64,000 bases of DNA from an uncultured Prevotellaceae bacterium (lineage in GTDB: Bacteria; Bacteroidota; Bacteroidia; Bacteroidales; Muribaculaceae), in contig CALGGO010000060.1 in NCBI GenBank assembly GCA_937916085.1, forward strand, positions 1 to 64,000, written 5' to 3'. Positions 17,865-26,387 of this stretch are shown here, piece by piece. Numbering within the stretch: position 1 is the stretch's first letter; each line of letters opens with the position of its first letter. The position numbers and the translations under genes are program-made. The notes beneath the pieces are model-generated. The model saw only the letters and a list, made by a program, of their open reading frames with translations. It ran no database searches and was not told the origin of the DNA.

Positions 17865-18430
17865 ATTTCCAAATGTCGCAGCACTTTGGTTTAACAATAT
17901 TAGAGGGTTCTTTTGCAAGTTGGTGTTAGCCTGAGCCGCTCATTAGGATTTAACAAAACGTCGCTCAGATTTTTGTCACATTTGATTTTACTTATCCCAG
18001 TGCCGCATTTCAAGAAAAGGAAATCAGCAATGACATTGCAAAGATAAGATTTTCTTTTTATTCAAAGAAATATTTTAAAGATATTATGATAGTGAGTACT
18101 TCGTGGTTCTCGCCGTAGGCGACCATCTCGCATATTTGACCTCTCGCAAAGTTGCACCTGTCGGCGAAAGCAAAGCCGCGCAAGCGCGGTGTTTTTGTCA
18201 CACGGAAAAAATCCTGCGTGAGCAGGCTTTGTGACGAGCTCCGCTCGCAGCTTTAGATAAAATGCTCACGCTCGCAAGGCTTTGTGCAAGCACAAACTTT
18301 GTCTCGCTTAATCGCATTTTTGTGAGATTATAATGCTGGTATACTGGGACTAATTTTAATTCCAATTTTCAATTAATTTTAAGCGCGTAGCGCGCCCCCT
18401 CGAGTGTATAACGCCACTGTGCCGGGTGTG
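17865..18430. other. gene-free gap with hairpin-chain repeat copy A
   Basis: No coding sequence is supported in this 566-bp gap. Its first 220 bp are AT-rich leader for the exported protein. From about 18090 to 18427 it is a copy of the multi-hairpin repeat, ending against the dtd stop codon. Confidence 0.75.
18090..18427 (+). repeat. hairpin-chain repeat, copy A
   Basis: A string of short palindromes with 2-4-nt loops separated by AT-rich linkers: ccgcgcaagcgcgg, cctgcgtgagcagg, cgagctccgctcg and tttgtgcaagcacaaa. It shares the segment gataaaatgctcacgctcg and the tail ttaattttaagcgcgtagcg with copies B and C. The core has the same orientation as copy C and is inverted relative to copy B, but the tail is direct relative to B, so the copies are mosaics. 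Confidence 0.8.
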
Positions 18431-18883
18431 TCACTCACGCAGGCGTGAGTCGATGATGATGGTGACGGGGCCGTCGTTGATGAGCGACACCTGCATGTCG
18501 GCGCCGAAGACGCCACGCTGCACGGGCTTGCCCATTAATTGCTCCACCTCCTGGCAGTAGAGCTCATAGAGCGGCACGGCGAGGTCGTGGCCTGCGGCAT
18601 GGATGTAGCTGGGGCGGTTGCCCTTGCGGGTGCTAGCGTTAAGGGTGAACTGGCTCACTGCCAGCACCTCGCCGCCGGCATCTACGATGTTGCGGTTCAT
18701 CACTCCAGCGTCGTCGTCAAAGACGCGCAGGTTCACCGTCTTCTGCGCCAGCCACCGCACGTCGTCCTCGGTGTCGCCCTCGCGCACCCCCACCAGCACC
18801 ATGTAGCCGCCGCCTATCGCACTATGCACCTCGCCGCCAATGGCTACCGATGCCTCTCTCACTCGTTGTATAACTATTCTCAT
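18431..18883 (-). CDS. dtd: D-aminoacyl-tRNA deacylase
   Basis: DTD hydrolyses D-aminoacyl-tRNA, and glycyl-tRNA(Ala), to protect translation. The 150-aa protein has the normal length and the two family motifs: SQFTL (in LAVSQFTLNAST, about residue 80) and NDGPVT (near residue 137), with an N-terminal MRIVIQRVREASV strand. It acts in the cytosol as a homodimer. It is sandwiched between copies A and B of the hairpin-chain repeat. The start ATG at 18881-18883 is the only sensible one. Confidence 0.95.
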   Translation of the reverse strand: MRIVIQRVREASVAIGGEVHSAIGGGYMVLVGVREGDTEDDVRWLAQKTVNLRVFDDDAGVMNRNIVDAGGEVLAVSQFTLNASTRKGNRPSYIHAAGHDLAVPLYELYCQEVEQLMGKPVQRGVFGADMQVSLINDGPVTIIIDSRLRE

Positions 18884-18960
18884 ATCAGTTGTCAGTTATC
18901 AGATGTCAGATGCAAAGTTACTATTTTTTTAGACATACTGACGTGAGAAAAGAAGATTTC

Positions 18961-19308
18961 TGCGCCCTGCGGGCGAAATTAGAGCACTTCGTGCTAAAAA
19001 ATGCGATTAAGCGAGAGAAGACAAGAACTTGTTCTTTGTATTCCGAGCGTGAGCATTTTATCCAAATTGATGTTGCGCCCAAGGGCGCTAAAATTATTTT
19101 AAAATAAAATTTTAGTGCGAAGCACCACAATAATGTTAGAGCCAAAGGCTCTTTAATTTCCATGTGCTGTGGCACATGGCGACCGTTCCTGCGTAAGCAG
19201 GCTTTGCTTTCGCCTACAGGTGCAACTTTGCGAGAGAACAAATGTGGATTTTGATTTAATTTTAAGCGTGTAGCGCACCCCTTCGAGTGTCAAAAGCCAC
19301 TGTTGGGA
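18961..19308 (-). repeat. hairpin-chain repeat, copy B
   Basis: Successive hairpins: gcgccctgcgggcg, agcacttcgtgct, aagaacttgttctt, gcgcccaagggcgc, gtgcgaagcac, agagccaaaggctct, ccatgtgctgtggcacatgg and cctgcgtaagcagg. Bases 18961-19161 are a near-identical inverted copy of 25100-25299. Loops differ between copies (for example AAA here and TGC in copy C between the agagcc stems) while stems are kept. The tail after 19253 matches copy A in direct orientation. Confidence 0.88.
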
Positions 19309-19434
19309 GCCCTTGCTGCTTGGGGGTTACCGAGCTTCATACTTGCAACCATTTTCACTGCTGGGATTTTGTTTAAGAAACAATCCGTTTCGTTGGTTTT
19401 TATTTCTTATTTATTGAAAAGCAGCGATTTATTT

Positions 19435-19465
19435 TTTGCTTGTATATTTATAATGTATAATTTTG
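19435..19465 (+). promoter_or_regulatory. consensus promoter of the surface protein gene
   Basis: TTTG at 19435-19438 and taattttg at 19458-19465 are separated by 19 bp, an exact match to the Bacteroidetes -33/-7 pattern. Transcription would begin near 19472, leaving a leader of about 125 nt. Confidence 0.65.
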
Positions 19466-19596
19466 CTTGCTTAATTATGCTAATTTTGACTTATCAAGCC
19501 TATTACAATTAGTGGTTTCAAAGTTTGAAATTGAATTAAAAACAGCTGATTTAAATAGAGACAAACAATATATTTATTAACTAAACTTATCAATTT

Positions 19597-22500
19597 ATGT
19601 TCAAAAAAATTTATCTAAAATTACTGATGGGCTTGCTGCTCACGGCACTCTCCGTGCCGCTAGCAAAGGCTGCTGAAGAAGTATTTGACTTTACTTCTAA
19701 CCATTATGGTTATAATACTGGAGACGAATTAACCACTATAATTGGTAGTGATATTTCTATAAGCTTCTCAGGTGATGGTAGTTCTACTATAAGTTCAAAT
19801 TACATCAATTTTGTTAAGAACTCAACTATGACTTTTAGCTTCTCGAACAATATCACTAGCATTCTTTTTGAGGGTGTCAGACTTCAAGGAAATGGAAATA
19901 CTACTACATCAAACATTTTTATGTATGTTATTAATGGAGGAGGTTATACAACAGGGTCTTGGACAAGTTCGACAGGCAAAGCAACGTGGACTGGTTCTTC
20001 CAATTCTCCTTATTTTAAAAACTATGACAGTGATGGTGCTTATCCAATTCGTATTTCCAAAATCACTGTTACATATGATGGTAGTGGCAACAAATATGAG
20101 GCTACCCCATCACCTGCATCAATTGCTTTTGGTGCAGTAAATAAGGGAGAGGAATCAACTCAAACCATCGTATTGAAGAATACTGGTACAGGCGACGCTG
20201 ACTTTACCCCCGTTCCATCAATTACCGATGATGCATCAGGTGTTTTCTCAATAGAAAGCGGTTATGAGACTGGAGTGCTTGAAGTTGGAAACACTCGAAA
20301 CTACAATATTGTTTTCAATCCAAATGCAGAAGGCAGTTTTACTGGAAACTTAGTCTTCACTATGACAGGTGAGGATGGTAATGAAAGGACATTAACCGTT
20401 CCTCTCTCTGGTACCGGCAACAAGGCTCTCTATGATGCCTCTGTTACTCCTGATGAGGGTCAGCTTGACTTTGGAAAGATTATCGTTGGCAGGACTGCCA
20501 CTAAGAAGGTGAAGATTACCAGCCTTGGCACACAGCCCATTGCTCCAACAGTATCAATAACTGGTACTGGCTTTGACGTGAACTATACCACCACTACTCT
20601 CAACCTTAATGAGAGTAACGAGATTACTGTAACATTCACCCCTACTGCCGCCAGCACCATTTACACTGGCCGCTTGACAATCACCGCCTACGACGGCAAG
20701 ACCTTTAACTTCACCCTTAAGGGCGAGGGCAAGGACGCAAGCGAAGCCACAGACTTCGACAACGGCACCTACAAGTGGCCTATCAACGCCGATGAGGCTG
20801 ACCAAGTGACATCTTACTATTCAGAGATTGCCACCGACCCCGACCAGATGATAGCCTTGATGCGTGCCGTGTATATGGACACATCGCTTCCTGGCAGCAT
20901 TACGCGCGGTTACAGCAGTGCTGGTGTAGGTGATGGCACGGTAGATTACCCTGCAATAGGTACAATGACAGGCTCATACGCCAATCCGTCTTATAATGAT
21001 GCTTATGGTTGGAATATCCCGTCAAAGAGCATCATTACAGCACAATCATTCTCTAACAAGAATCTGAATTATTTTAACCGCACAGATTACACTCCAGAAA
21101 CAGAAGGTCTTACTCTTTTGTTGGTTGAGGTGAAAGACGGTGTAGATGCTTCTAAGACCAATGGCATAGTTTCACAAAGTTCTACTGACTATGCTAGTTT
21201 GCGTAACATTTTTGAAAAGACATTCAGTAGTGTTCGCATTATAAGCTCTTCTAAGGAGCTTGATGATGACACAAACCCAGGCACCCTGTTTAAGATTGAC
21301 TGCGACCGCATGAACCGCTTCTTCCTTCTGGGCAAGGGACGTCTGCGCCAGTATGGAAGCTATATTGGTACTGGAGATAACATTTTCTATGGTTCTTACT
21401 GGCAAAATGACATATCATCATTTACAGAGATGGAGAATGGACCCTTCTACCAGATGTTTGAGCAATTCAGCCCTGTATCACTCACTGGTAGTTCAGCATA
21501 CGCTACTGATATCTACCAATCCCTTGTAAACGGTGACACCTATGGTGTAGAGCACGACTGTGAAGCAATTCCTTGGGCAAACGACGGTTACGGCATTATT
21601 GGCCACGAGTTCAACCTCTATGGACGTGACTCTTACGCCTCCGACTGCCAGGACATTCGCGACCTGTTGCTTTTTATTCCCAAATACCGCATGAAATGGT
21701 GGTATAGTAGCGGTAGTGGCCGTGACGGCAAGTCAACTGAGGAGCCATCTGTCGATATGTACAAGAACTACAACAAGGACTATGAGCCAACAATGGGACT
21801 GTTTGTAATCAATCAGAATGAGATTACAGGCAAGAAGGTTGAGAATGCAAGGAAATATAACCTGCATTTCAGCTGGACTTCCAACTTGGCTAAGTTCTTG
21901 CCTGGCGCCAATGGCAAATACACCCTCTATCAAGTAATTACCACCACCAATGCCGATGGCACTGTTACCAAGAATTATGTTGAAGTGGATAATGCCGTGG
22001 TTGATGCCAACACGCTTAAGTTTGACTGGAATAACGTGCCAATGGAAGCTAACGGCCGTGAGATGACTTTCGTTGTTCGCGGACAAGATGCCGATGGTTT
22101 CTTGACGCTACAATACTCCAACGAGCGCAGCTTCTATATCCCTGGTTATGAGAATAAAGAGCAGTTGAAGCTTGCGATGAATGTTGACAGCTACTTCAGC
22201 CGCTTTGACCCACAGCTGGTTCAGAACAACTACTCCAACTCCCTCACCATCGACAATGCTGGCACATCGTTGCTTAGCACTTATCTGTCGGACGGCACTG
22301 ACGGCGACGCTACGGTGTTCCACATTTGGCGCGTTCCCAATGGCAACTACGACAATAAAGTTGAGGTAGCTACCGCAACTGTCACCAGCAAGACTACAAG
22401 TGATGGCACTATGAATCTTGTGGTGGTTCCCGCTACTCAAAGTGAGTTTACCTATGGCTATCATGCTAATCCTGATGTTATAAACACCACATTCAGCATT

Positions 22501-24216
22501 AACAGCAATGATGTGGTGACATTCAGCAATTTCAGCTTCTACGACAACTTCAGCGAAGCTATTCCTGCCGATAACAGTCACCCTAGCAATTATGTTTACT
22601 ACGTGACCTTTACCGCAGCCACACCATTCACAACCTATAATCCCGAAGGCATCCCCGACATTGCTACTTGGCAAGAAGGCAAGATTTTTGCTTACTTTGA
22701 GAGAAAGTATAATGAATGGAATGAAGTTAGAGCTTACGCATGGAATGGTGACGTTAAATTTGCTGGAGAATGGGCTGGAACCGAACTCACCCCGCTTAAA
22801 AATGACAACAATGAAGATACTAATGTATATCTCTGGAGTATTGATGAGCGTTCTGATGATCTTATCCCCGAATATATAATATTTAGTTATAGAGATGGTT
22901 ATGGTAATTGGCACAAGACTCAGGATATGGCATTTACCAATGGTGGCTATTATACTATTACCAGTTACAATGATGGTGGTGAGCAAGTTACTGGAGGTAT
23001 GGTTGGCACTGTCAGCGAAAGCAGCACAGATGCGACAAGTAACACCGTTACCGTTCCAGTTTACAAGACTGCAATGGCTATGAGTCCTATCAGTCAAACT
23101 GCTGTTGATGAAGACCTTCTCCATCAGGCACCTGCCAACACTCAGTTCACTATCAACGTACAAAGTTCCGCGAGGAGCGAGATTCTGCGTTACGACGCTT
23201 ACCGTTGGGCAGATAGTGAATATGGCACCACACAGAATCCACGCATGATTCTTGACCCGAATAATAGTGGAGAGACAACGCAAGATGAGGAGGACGTTGA
23301 TCCAGCAGGACAAGCCAATAATGAGAGTGACCACTACACTACCAAGATGAATAATGACTATACAGGTTCAGTTTCATTTGTCAATGGTAATAACTCAGCA
23401 TGGGCCCCATTTGAGGATAACTTCATGCTTCAAAAAAATCCAGCACCAGCAGCCGACACTTACACCTATGCGCCAGTAGTTGAGTTGTGCCCACCAGCAG
23501 GCTCTTATTACTCTGGAACTACGCCTCGTGTTGACTACAACACCTACGGTGCTCCATTGCAGGCTGCTGCCGGCGGTGAGTTGAATATTGTAGAGGTTGA
23601 GAAGAAAGCCAGCAATTATACTTGGCCTGTTGATAACCCAACTTACAGATACTATAATGTATTCTTGACTATTAATTCCGACAAGATTATTGTTCCTGCA
23701 GGATATGAGATTTATAAGGTTCGCATTTGGCGTCAAATCAACGAAGACTATCTTGGTGAGCAAGAAGGCAAGGGCTATGAGGACCGCTTGGATCTTGACG
23801 AAAATGGAGAGTATCTGTTTGAGGATATTGAGGCATGCCAGCCTGGCGGCTCTTTAGGCAGCACAGAACTCGGCACCAGTGGCAATGGTCCAGTTTATGC
23901 CGGCACCTTTGGCGCTAAGATTGTAGAAGGGACTGAAGTGATTCCAATGAAGTTTACTGTTCGCGTTTACTTCACCAAGCCTTCAAGTGCCAAGGCAGGT
24001 GAGCAGCCTTACTACATCGCAGAGACCGTTATTGAGGACGAGCTCACTAGCGATGTTCCCACCAGCATCTTTGGTGTTGAGGCTTCTCGCAATGTCACTG
24101 GCGTGAAGTACTACAACATGGCTGGTATTGAGAGCGACGTTCCATTCAATGGTGTAAACATCATGGTTACCACCTACGACGATGGCTCACGCTCAACTAC
24201 TAAGATCTTGAAATAA
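19597..24216 (+). CDS. large secreted choice-of-anchor D surface protein
   Basis: A 1539-aa exported protein. The signal peptide MFKKIYLKLLMGLLLTALSV ends near AKA-AEE (residue 25). A beta-rich N-terminal region is followed by two ASH/choice-of-anchor D domains (SIAFGAVNKGEESTQTIVLK, about 173-270; QLDFGKIIVGRTATKKVKI, about 285-375). A segment near 1028-1130 (KIFAYFERKYNEWNEVRAYA, TFTNGGYYTI-like end) resembles a CBM26-type starch-binding module. The C-terminus VKYYNMAGIESDVPFNGVNI ... STTKILK matches tails of type IX-exported Bacteroidales proteins. Its substrate is unknown; glycan binding is inferred. The N-terminus and the 22.68-22.98 kb segment are more AT-rich than the rest. A strong terminator follows. 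Confidence 0.8.
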   Translation: MFKKIYLKLLMGLLLTALSVPLAKAAEEVFDFTSNHYGYNTGDELTTIIGSDISISFSGDGSSTISSNYINFVKNSTMTFSFSNNITSILFEGVRLQGNGNTTTSNIFMYVINGGGYTTGSWTSSTGKATWTGSSNSPYFKNYDSDGAYPIRISKITVTYDGSGNKYEATPSPASIAFGAVNKGEESTQTIVLKNTGTGDADFTPVPSITDDASGVFSIESGYETGVLEVGNTRNYNIVFNPNAEGSFTGNLVFTMTGEDGNERTLTVPLSGTGNKALYDASVTPDEGQLDFGKIIVGRTATKKVKITSLGTQPIAPTVSITGTGFDVNYTTTTLNLNESNEITVTFTPTAASTIYTGRLTITAYDGKTFNFTLKGEGKDASEATDFDNGTYKWPINADEADQVTSYYSEIATDPDQMIALMRAVYMDTSLPGSITRGYSSAGVGDGTVDYPAIGTMTGSYANPSYNDAYGWNIPSKSIITAQSFSNKNLNYFNRTDYTPETEGLTLLLVEVKDGVDASKTNGIVSQSSTDYASLRNIFEKTFSSVRIISSSKELDDDTNPGTLFKIDCDRMNRFFLLGKGRLRQYGSYIGTGDNIFYGSYWQNDISSFTEMENGPFYQMFEQFSPVSLTGSSAYATDIYQSLVNGDTYGVEHDCEAIPWANDGYGIIGHEFNLYGRDSYASDCQDIRDLLLFIPKYRMKWWYSSGSGRDGKSTEEPSVDMYKNYNKDYEPTMGLFVINQNEITGKKVENARKYNLHFSWTSNLAKFLPGANGKYTLYQVITTTNADGTVTKNYVEVDNAVVDANTLKFDWNNVPMEANGREMTFVVRGQDADGFLTLQYSNERSFYIPGYENKEQLKLAMNVDSYFSRFDPQLVQNNYSNSLTIDNAGTSLLSTYLSDGTDGDATVFHIWRVPNGNYDNKVEVATATVTSKTTSDGTMNLVVVPATQSEFTYGYHANPDVINTTFSINSNDVVTFSNFSFYDNFSEAIPADNSHPSNYVYYVTFTAATPFTTYNPEGIPDIATWQEGKIFAYFERKYNEWNEVRAYAWNGDVKFAGEWAGTELTPLKNDNNEDTNVYLWSIDERSDDLIPEYIIFSYRDGYGNWHKTQDMAFTNGGYYTITSYNDGGEQVTGGMVGTVSESSTDATSNTVTVPVYKTAMAMSPISQTAVDEDLLHQAPANTQFTINVQSSARSEILRYDAYRWADSEYGTTQNPRMILDPNNSGETTQDEEDVDPAGQANNESDHYTTKMNNDYTGSVSFVNGNNSAWAPFEDNFMLQKNPAPAADTYTYAPVVELCPPAGSYYSGTTPRVDYNTYGAPLQAAAGGELNIVEVEKKASNYTWPVDNPTYRYYNVFLTINSDKIIVPAGYEIYKVRIWRQINEDYLGEQEGKGYEDRLDLDENGEYLFEDIEACQPGGSLGSTELGTSGNGPVYAGTFGAKIVEGTEVIPMKFTVRVYFTKPSSAKAGEQPYYIAETVIEDELTSDVPTSIFGVEASRNVTGVKYYNMAGIESDVPFNGVNIMVTTYDDGSRSTTKILK

Positions 24217-24244
24217 AAATTTTAGATAAGTTTTTATTGACGAG

Positions 24245-24271
24245 GAGGGCGACAAAAATTTTGTCGCCCTC
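24245..24271 (+). terminator. strong palindromic terminator
   Basis: gagggcgacaaaa (24245-24257) pairs perfectly with ttttgtcgccctc (24259-24271), followed by cttcttgcttt. It lies 29 bp after the surface protein stop. Confidence 0.85.
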
Positions 24272-24303
24272 TTCTTGCTTTGAGAGCCCGCCAAGGCGGG
24301 CGG

Positions 24304-24384
24304 CGGACAGGTCGGACAGGTCGGACGGGTCGGACAGGTCGGACGAGTCGGACGGGTCGGACAAGTCGGACGGGTCGGACAAGG
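24304..24384. repeat. 9-bp tandem repeat, nine units
   Basis: Nine units of the form cggac(a/g)(g/a)gt without interruption. Because the period is a multiple of three, the minus strand reads as a Ser-Asp-x repeat, but there is no supporting gene. It is not a CRISPR, as no spacers exist. Confidence 0.92.
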
Positions 24385-24606
24385 CGTTACTGAAACTAAG
24401 AACTGAGAACTATTAACTATAAACTATTTAGTTTTGGCACGTTTTTTGCAATTTGTGTTGTGAAAAGCTATGATTTTTGCCAATTGTGTTGATGGTGTGT
24501 GATTTTTTCACTACTTTTACGCACTAATTCACGGTAACAGCAACTATTGCCTTGTGAGCTTGTTTACTTGTGAGCTTGTTTACTAATTAAATAAAACCAT
24601 ACAATT

Positions 24607-25059
24607 ATGATTGATTATTTTAGTAGCCATTTGTGGCAGTTTTGGACGTTGGTAGGTTTCATCTGCCTGATTTTGGAGTTGACCTCTGGCGACTTTTTCA
24701 TCATGTGTTTCTCGATAGGCGCTTTTATCGCAGCGCTAGCCTCGGCTTTTGTGCCGAGCTTCACGGTGCAGATTCTCATCTTTGCTGTGGCATCGCTGCT
24801 GTGTCTGCTCTTTGTGAGGCCGCTGGCGCTCAAGTATTTCCACCGCAAGGGTGAGGACCGTCCCAGCAATGTCGATGCCATGATAGGCCGCAAGGGCGTG
24901 GTGACCGACGCCATCGCTGCCGGCGGCTATGGCCGCGTGAAGATTGACGGCGACTCGTGGAAGGCTTGCGGCGTGAACGACGAGCCCATCGACAAGGATG
25001 CCCGCGTGGAGGTGGTGTCGATGGCAAGCACCATCATCACCGTGCGACCCTTGAAATAA
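24607..25059 (+). CDS. NfeD-family membrane protein
   Basis: A 150-aa short NfeD. Three membrane helices span residues 10-30, 32-50 and 55-75 (FWTLVGFICLILELTSGDFF, QILIFAVASLLCLLFVRPLA). An OB-fold follows, in which AMIGRKGVVTDAIAAGGYGR and VKIDGDSWKA are typical, ending in ARVEVVSMASTIITVRPLK. NfeD proteins are partners of SPFH/stomatin proteins in membrane microdomains, and the paraslipin gene follows on the same strand after 338 bp, which supports this. The gap between them now holds a hairpin-chain repeat. Confidence 0.9.
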   Translation: MIDYFSSHLWQFWTLVGFICLILELTSGDFFIMCFSIGAFIAALASAFVPSFTVQILIFAVASLLCLLFVRPLALKYFHRKGEDRPSNVDAMIGRKGVVTDAIAAGGYGRVKIDGDSWKACGVNDEPIDKDARVEVVSMASTIITVRPLK

Positions 25060-25397
25060 TGCAGAATGCTGAATGCAGAATCTTTGCCACTCTAAGAGTG
25101 GAAATTAGAGAGCCTGCGGCTCTAATATTATTGTGGTGCTACGCACTAAAATTTTAATTTAAAATAATTTTAGCGCCCTTGGGCGCAACATCAATTTGGA
25201 TAAAATGCTCACGCTCGGAATACAAAGAACAAGTTCTTGTCTTCTCTCGCTTAATCGCATTTTTTAGCACGAAGTGCTCTAATTTCGCCCGCAGGGCGCT
25301 TGTCTCGGCATCTAGAACTTCTACAAAATCTAGATATTATAGAATGTCTAGAAAGAACTAAGAACTGATAACTCTAAACTTATAACTTATAACTATT
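25060..25397. other. gap with repeat copy C and word repeats
   Basis: The gap contains aatgcagaatgctgaatgcag words (25060-25080), hairpin-chain copy C (25099-25299), TCTAGA words (25309-25352) and aactaagaactgataactct words up to the paraslipin ATG. A 60-codon ORF across copy C is part of the repeat and not a supported gene. Confidence 0.75.
25099..25299 (+). repeat. hairpin-chain repeat, copy C
   Basis: Nearly identical to 18961-19161 in inverted orientation. Hairpins include agagcctgcggctct, gtgctacgcac, gcgcccttgggcgc, aagaacaagttctt and gcccgcagggc. Stems agree with copy B, whereas several triloops differ. Confidence 0.88.
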
Positions 25398-26360
25398 ATG
25401 GACTCAGGACAAATTTCTCTTATTGTGATTATTGCACTCGTAGTGCTGGTGCTCATTTTCATCAAGATGAGCCTTGTGATCATCTCGCAGAGCGAGACTA
25501 AAATCGTGGAGCGATTGGGTAAGTACCACGCCACGCTCAAGCCAGGTATCAACATCATCATCCCGTTCATCGACCGCGCCAAGACCATCATCTCGCTTGC
25601 CAACGGACGATATGTATATACCAACAAGATAGACCTCCGCGAACAGGTCTATGACTTCGACAAGCAGAACGTTATCACCAAAGACAACATCCAGATGCAG
25701 ATTAACGCGCTGCTCTATTTCCAGATTGTAGATCCTTTTAAGGCGGTGTATGAAATCAGCAACCTCCCTAACGCTATCGAGAAGCTCACACAGACCACCC
25801 TGCGTAACATCATCGGTGAGCTGGAGCTTGACCAGACTCTCACCTCGCGCGACACCATCAACAACAAGCTGCGCGCCGTCCTCGACGAGGCTACCGACAA
25901 GTGGGGCGTGAAGGTGAACCGCGTGGAGCTGCAGGACATCATGCCACCGGCAAGCGTGCTGCAGGCTATGGAGAAGCAGATGCAGGCCGAGCGTAACAAG
26001 CGCGCCACCATCCTCACCAGCGAGGGCGACAAGGCTGCCGTGATCCTCCAGTCGGAGGGCGAGAAGACGTCGGTCATCAACCGTGCCGAGGCCGCCAAGC
26101 AGAAGGCTATCCTCGCCGCCGAAGGTGAGGCCGAGGCTCGCGTGCGCCGCGCCGAGGCCGAGGCTATCGCCATCGAGAAGGTTACCGAGGCTGTGGGCAA
26201 GAGCACTAATCCCGCCAACTACCTGCTCGCCAAGAACTACATCGAGACTTTGCAGACCATCGCTGGCGGTCCCGCCACCAAGACGGTTTATCTGCCCTAC
26301 GAGGCAAGCAACCTCATGGGCAGCATAGGCGGTATCAAGGACATGTTCAAGATGGAGTGA
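25398..26360 (+). CDS. SPFH/paraslipin (stomatin-like) protein
   Basis: A 320-aa paraslipin of the QmcA/HflK-like class. One N-terminal membrane helix (residues 5-27, ISLIVIIALVVLVLIFIKMS) is followed by the PHB domain (SQSETKIVERLGKYHATLKP, TKDNIQMQINALLYFQIVDP, LDQTLTSRDTINNKLRAVLD, WGVKVNRVELQDI). A long helical region with MEKQMQAERNKRATILTSEG and Ala/Glu-rich coiled coil comes next, and the end VYLPYEASNLMGSIGGIKDM is well conserved. It organises membrane microdomains and protein quality control, probably together with the upstream NfeD. A terminator follows that overlaps the 3' end of the convergent gene. Confidence 0.93.
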   Translation: MDSGQISLIVIIALVVLVLIFIKMSLVIISQSETKIVERLGKYHATLKPGINIIIPFIDRAKTIISLANGRYVYTNKIDLREQVYDFDKQNVITKDNIQMQINALLYFQIVDPFKAVYEISNLPNAIEKLTQTTLRNIIGELELDQTLTSRDTINNKLRAVLDEATDKWGVKVNRVELQDIMPPASVLQAMEKQMQAERNKRATILTSEGDKAAVILQSEGEKTSVINRAEAAKQKAILAAEGEAEARVRRAEAEAIAIEKVTEAVGKSTNPANYLLAKNYIETLQTIAGGPATKTVYLPYEASNLMGSIGGIKDMFKME

Positions 26361-26387
26361 TACAATGCAGAATGCGGAATGCTGAAA

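Larger units (their letters stand above)
18884..19596. other. gene-free gap with repeat copy B and a promoter
   Basis: This 713-bp gap contains a short stretch of agttatcagatgtcag words next to dtd, hairpin-chain repeat copy B (18961-19308), then AT-rich DNA with a consensus promoter at 19435-19465. Small ORFs inside the repeat, and a 69-codon ORF at 19303-19512, have no support as genes. Confidence 0.7.
24217..24606. other. gap with terminator and GC-rich 9-bp repeat
   Basis: After the terminator come a GC-rich palindrome (gcccgccaaggcgggc, 24286-24301), nine 9-bp tandem units, a stretch of aactaagaactgagaactat words, AT-rich DNA, and a 16-bp direct duplication of cttgtgagcttgttta just before nfeD. 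No gene is visible. Confidence 0.7.

Noticed and set aside
18889..19241. ORFs on both strands across hairpin-chain copy B
   Set aside because: The same peptide appears from copy C only because the DNA repeat is shared; no start signals or domain support.
19303..19512. 69-codon hydrophobic ORF before the surface protein
   Set aside because: It begins in the tail of a hairpin-chain repeat and overlaps the promoter of the next gene; composition is that of AT-rich non-coding DNA.
22108..23334. 408-codon ORF antisense to the surface protein
   Set aside because: Shadow frame; the sense frame carries signal peptide, domains and a sorting tail.
24304..24384. Possible CRISPR or Ser-Asp-repeat adhesin gene on the minus strand
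   Set aside because: The 9-bp tandem units have no spacers, and the Ser-Asp frame lacks a plausible start, signal peptide and domain.
18090..25299. Hairpin-chain repeats as insertion sequences
   Set aside because: They lack a transposase gene, consistent terminal inverted repeats and target duplications.
25179..25361. 60-codon ORF across hairpin-chain copy C
   Set aside because: It is the translated repeat followed by tctaga and aactaag words.
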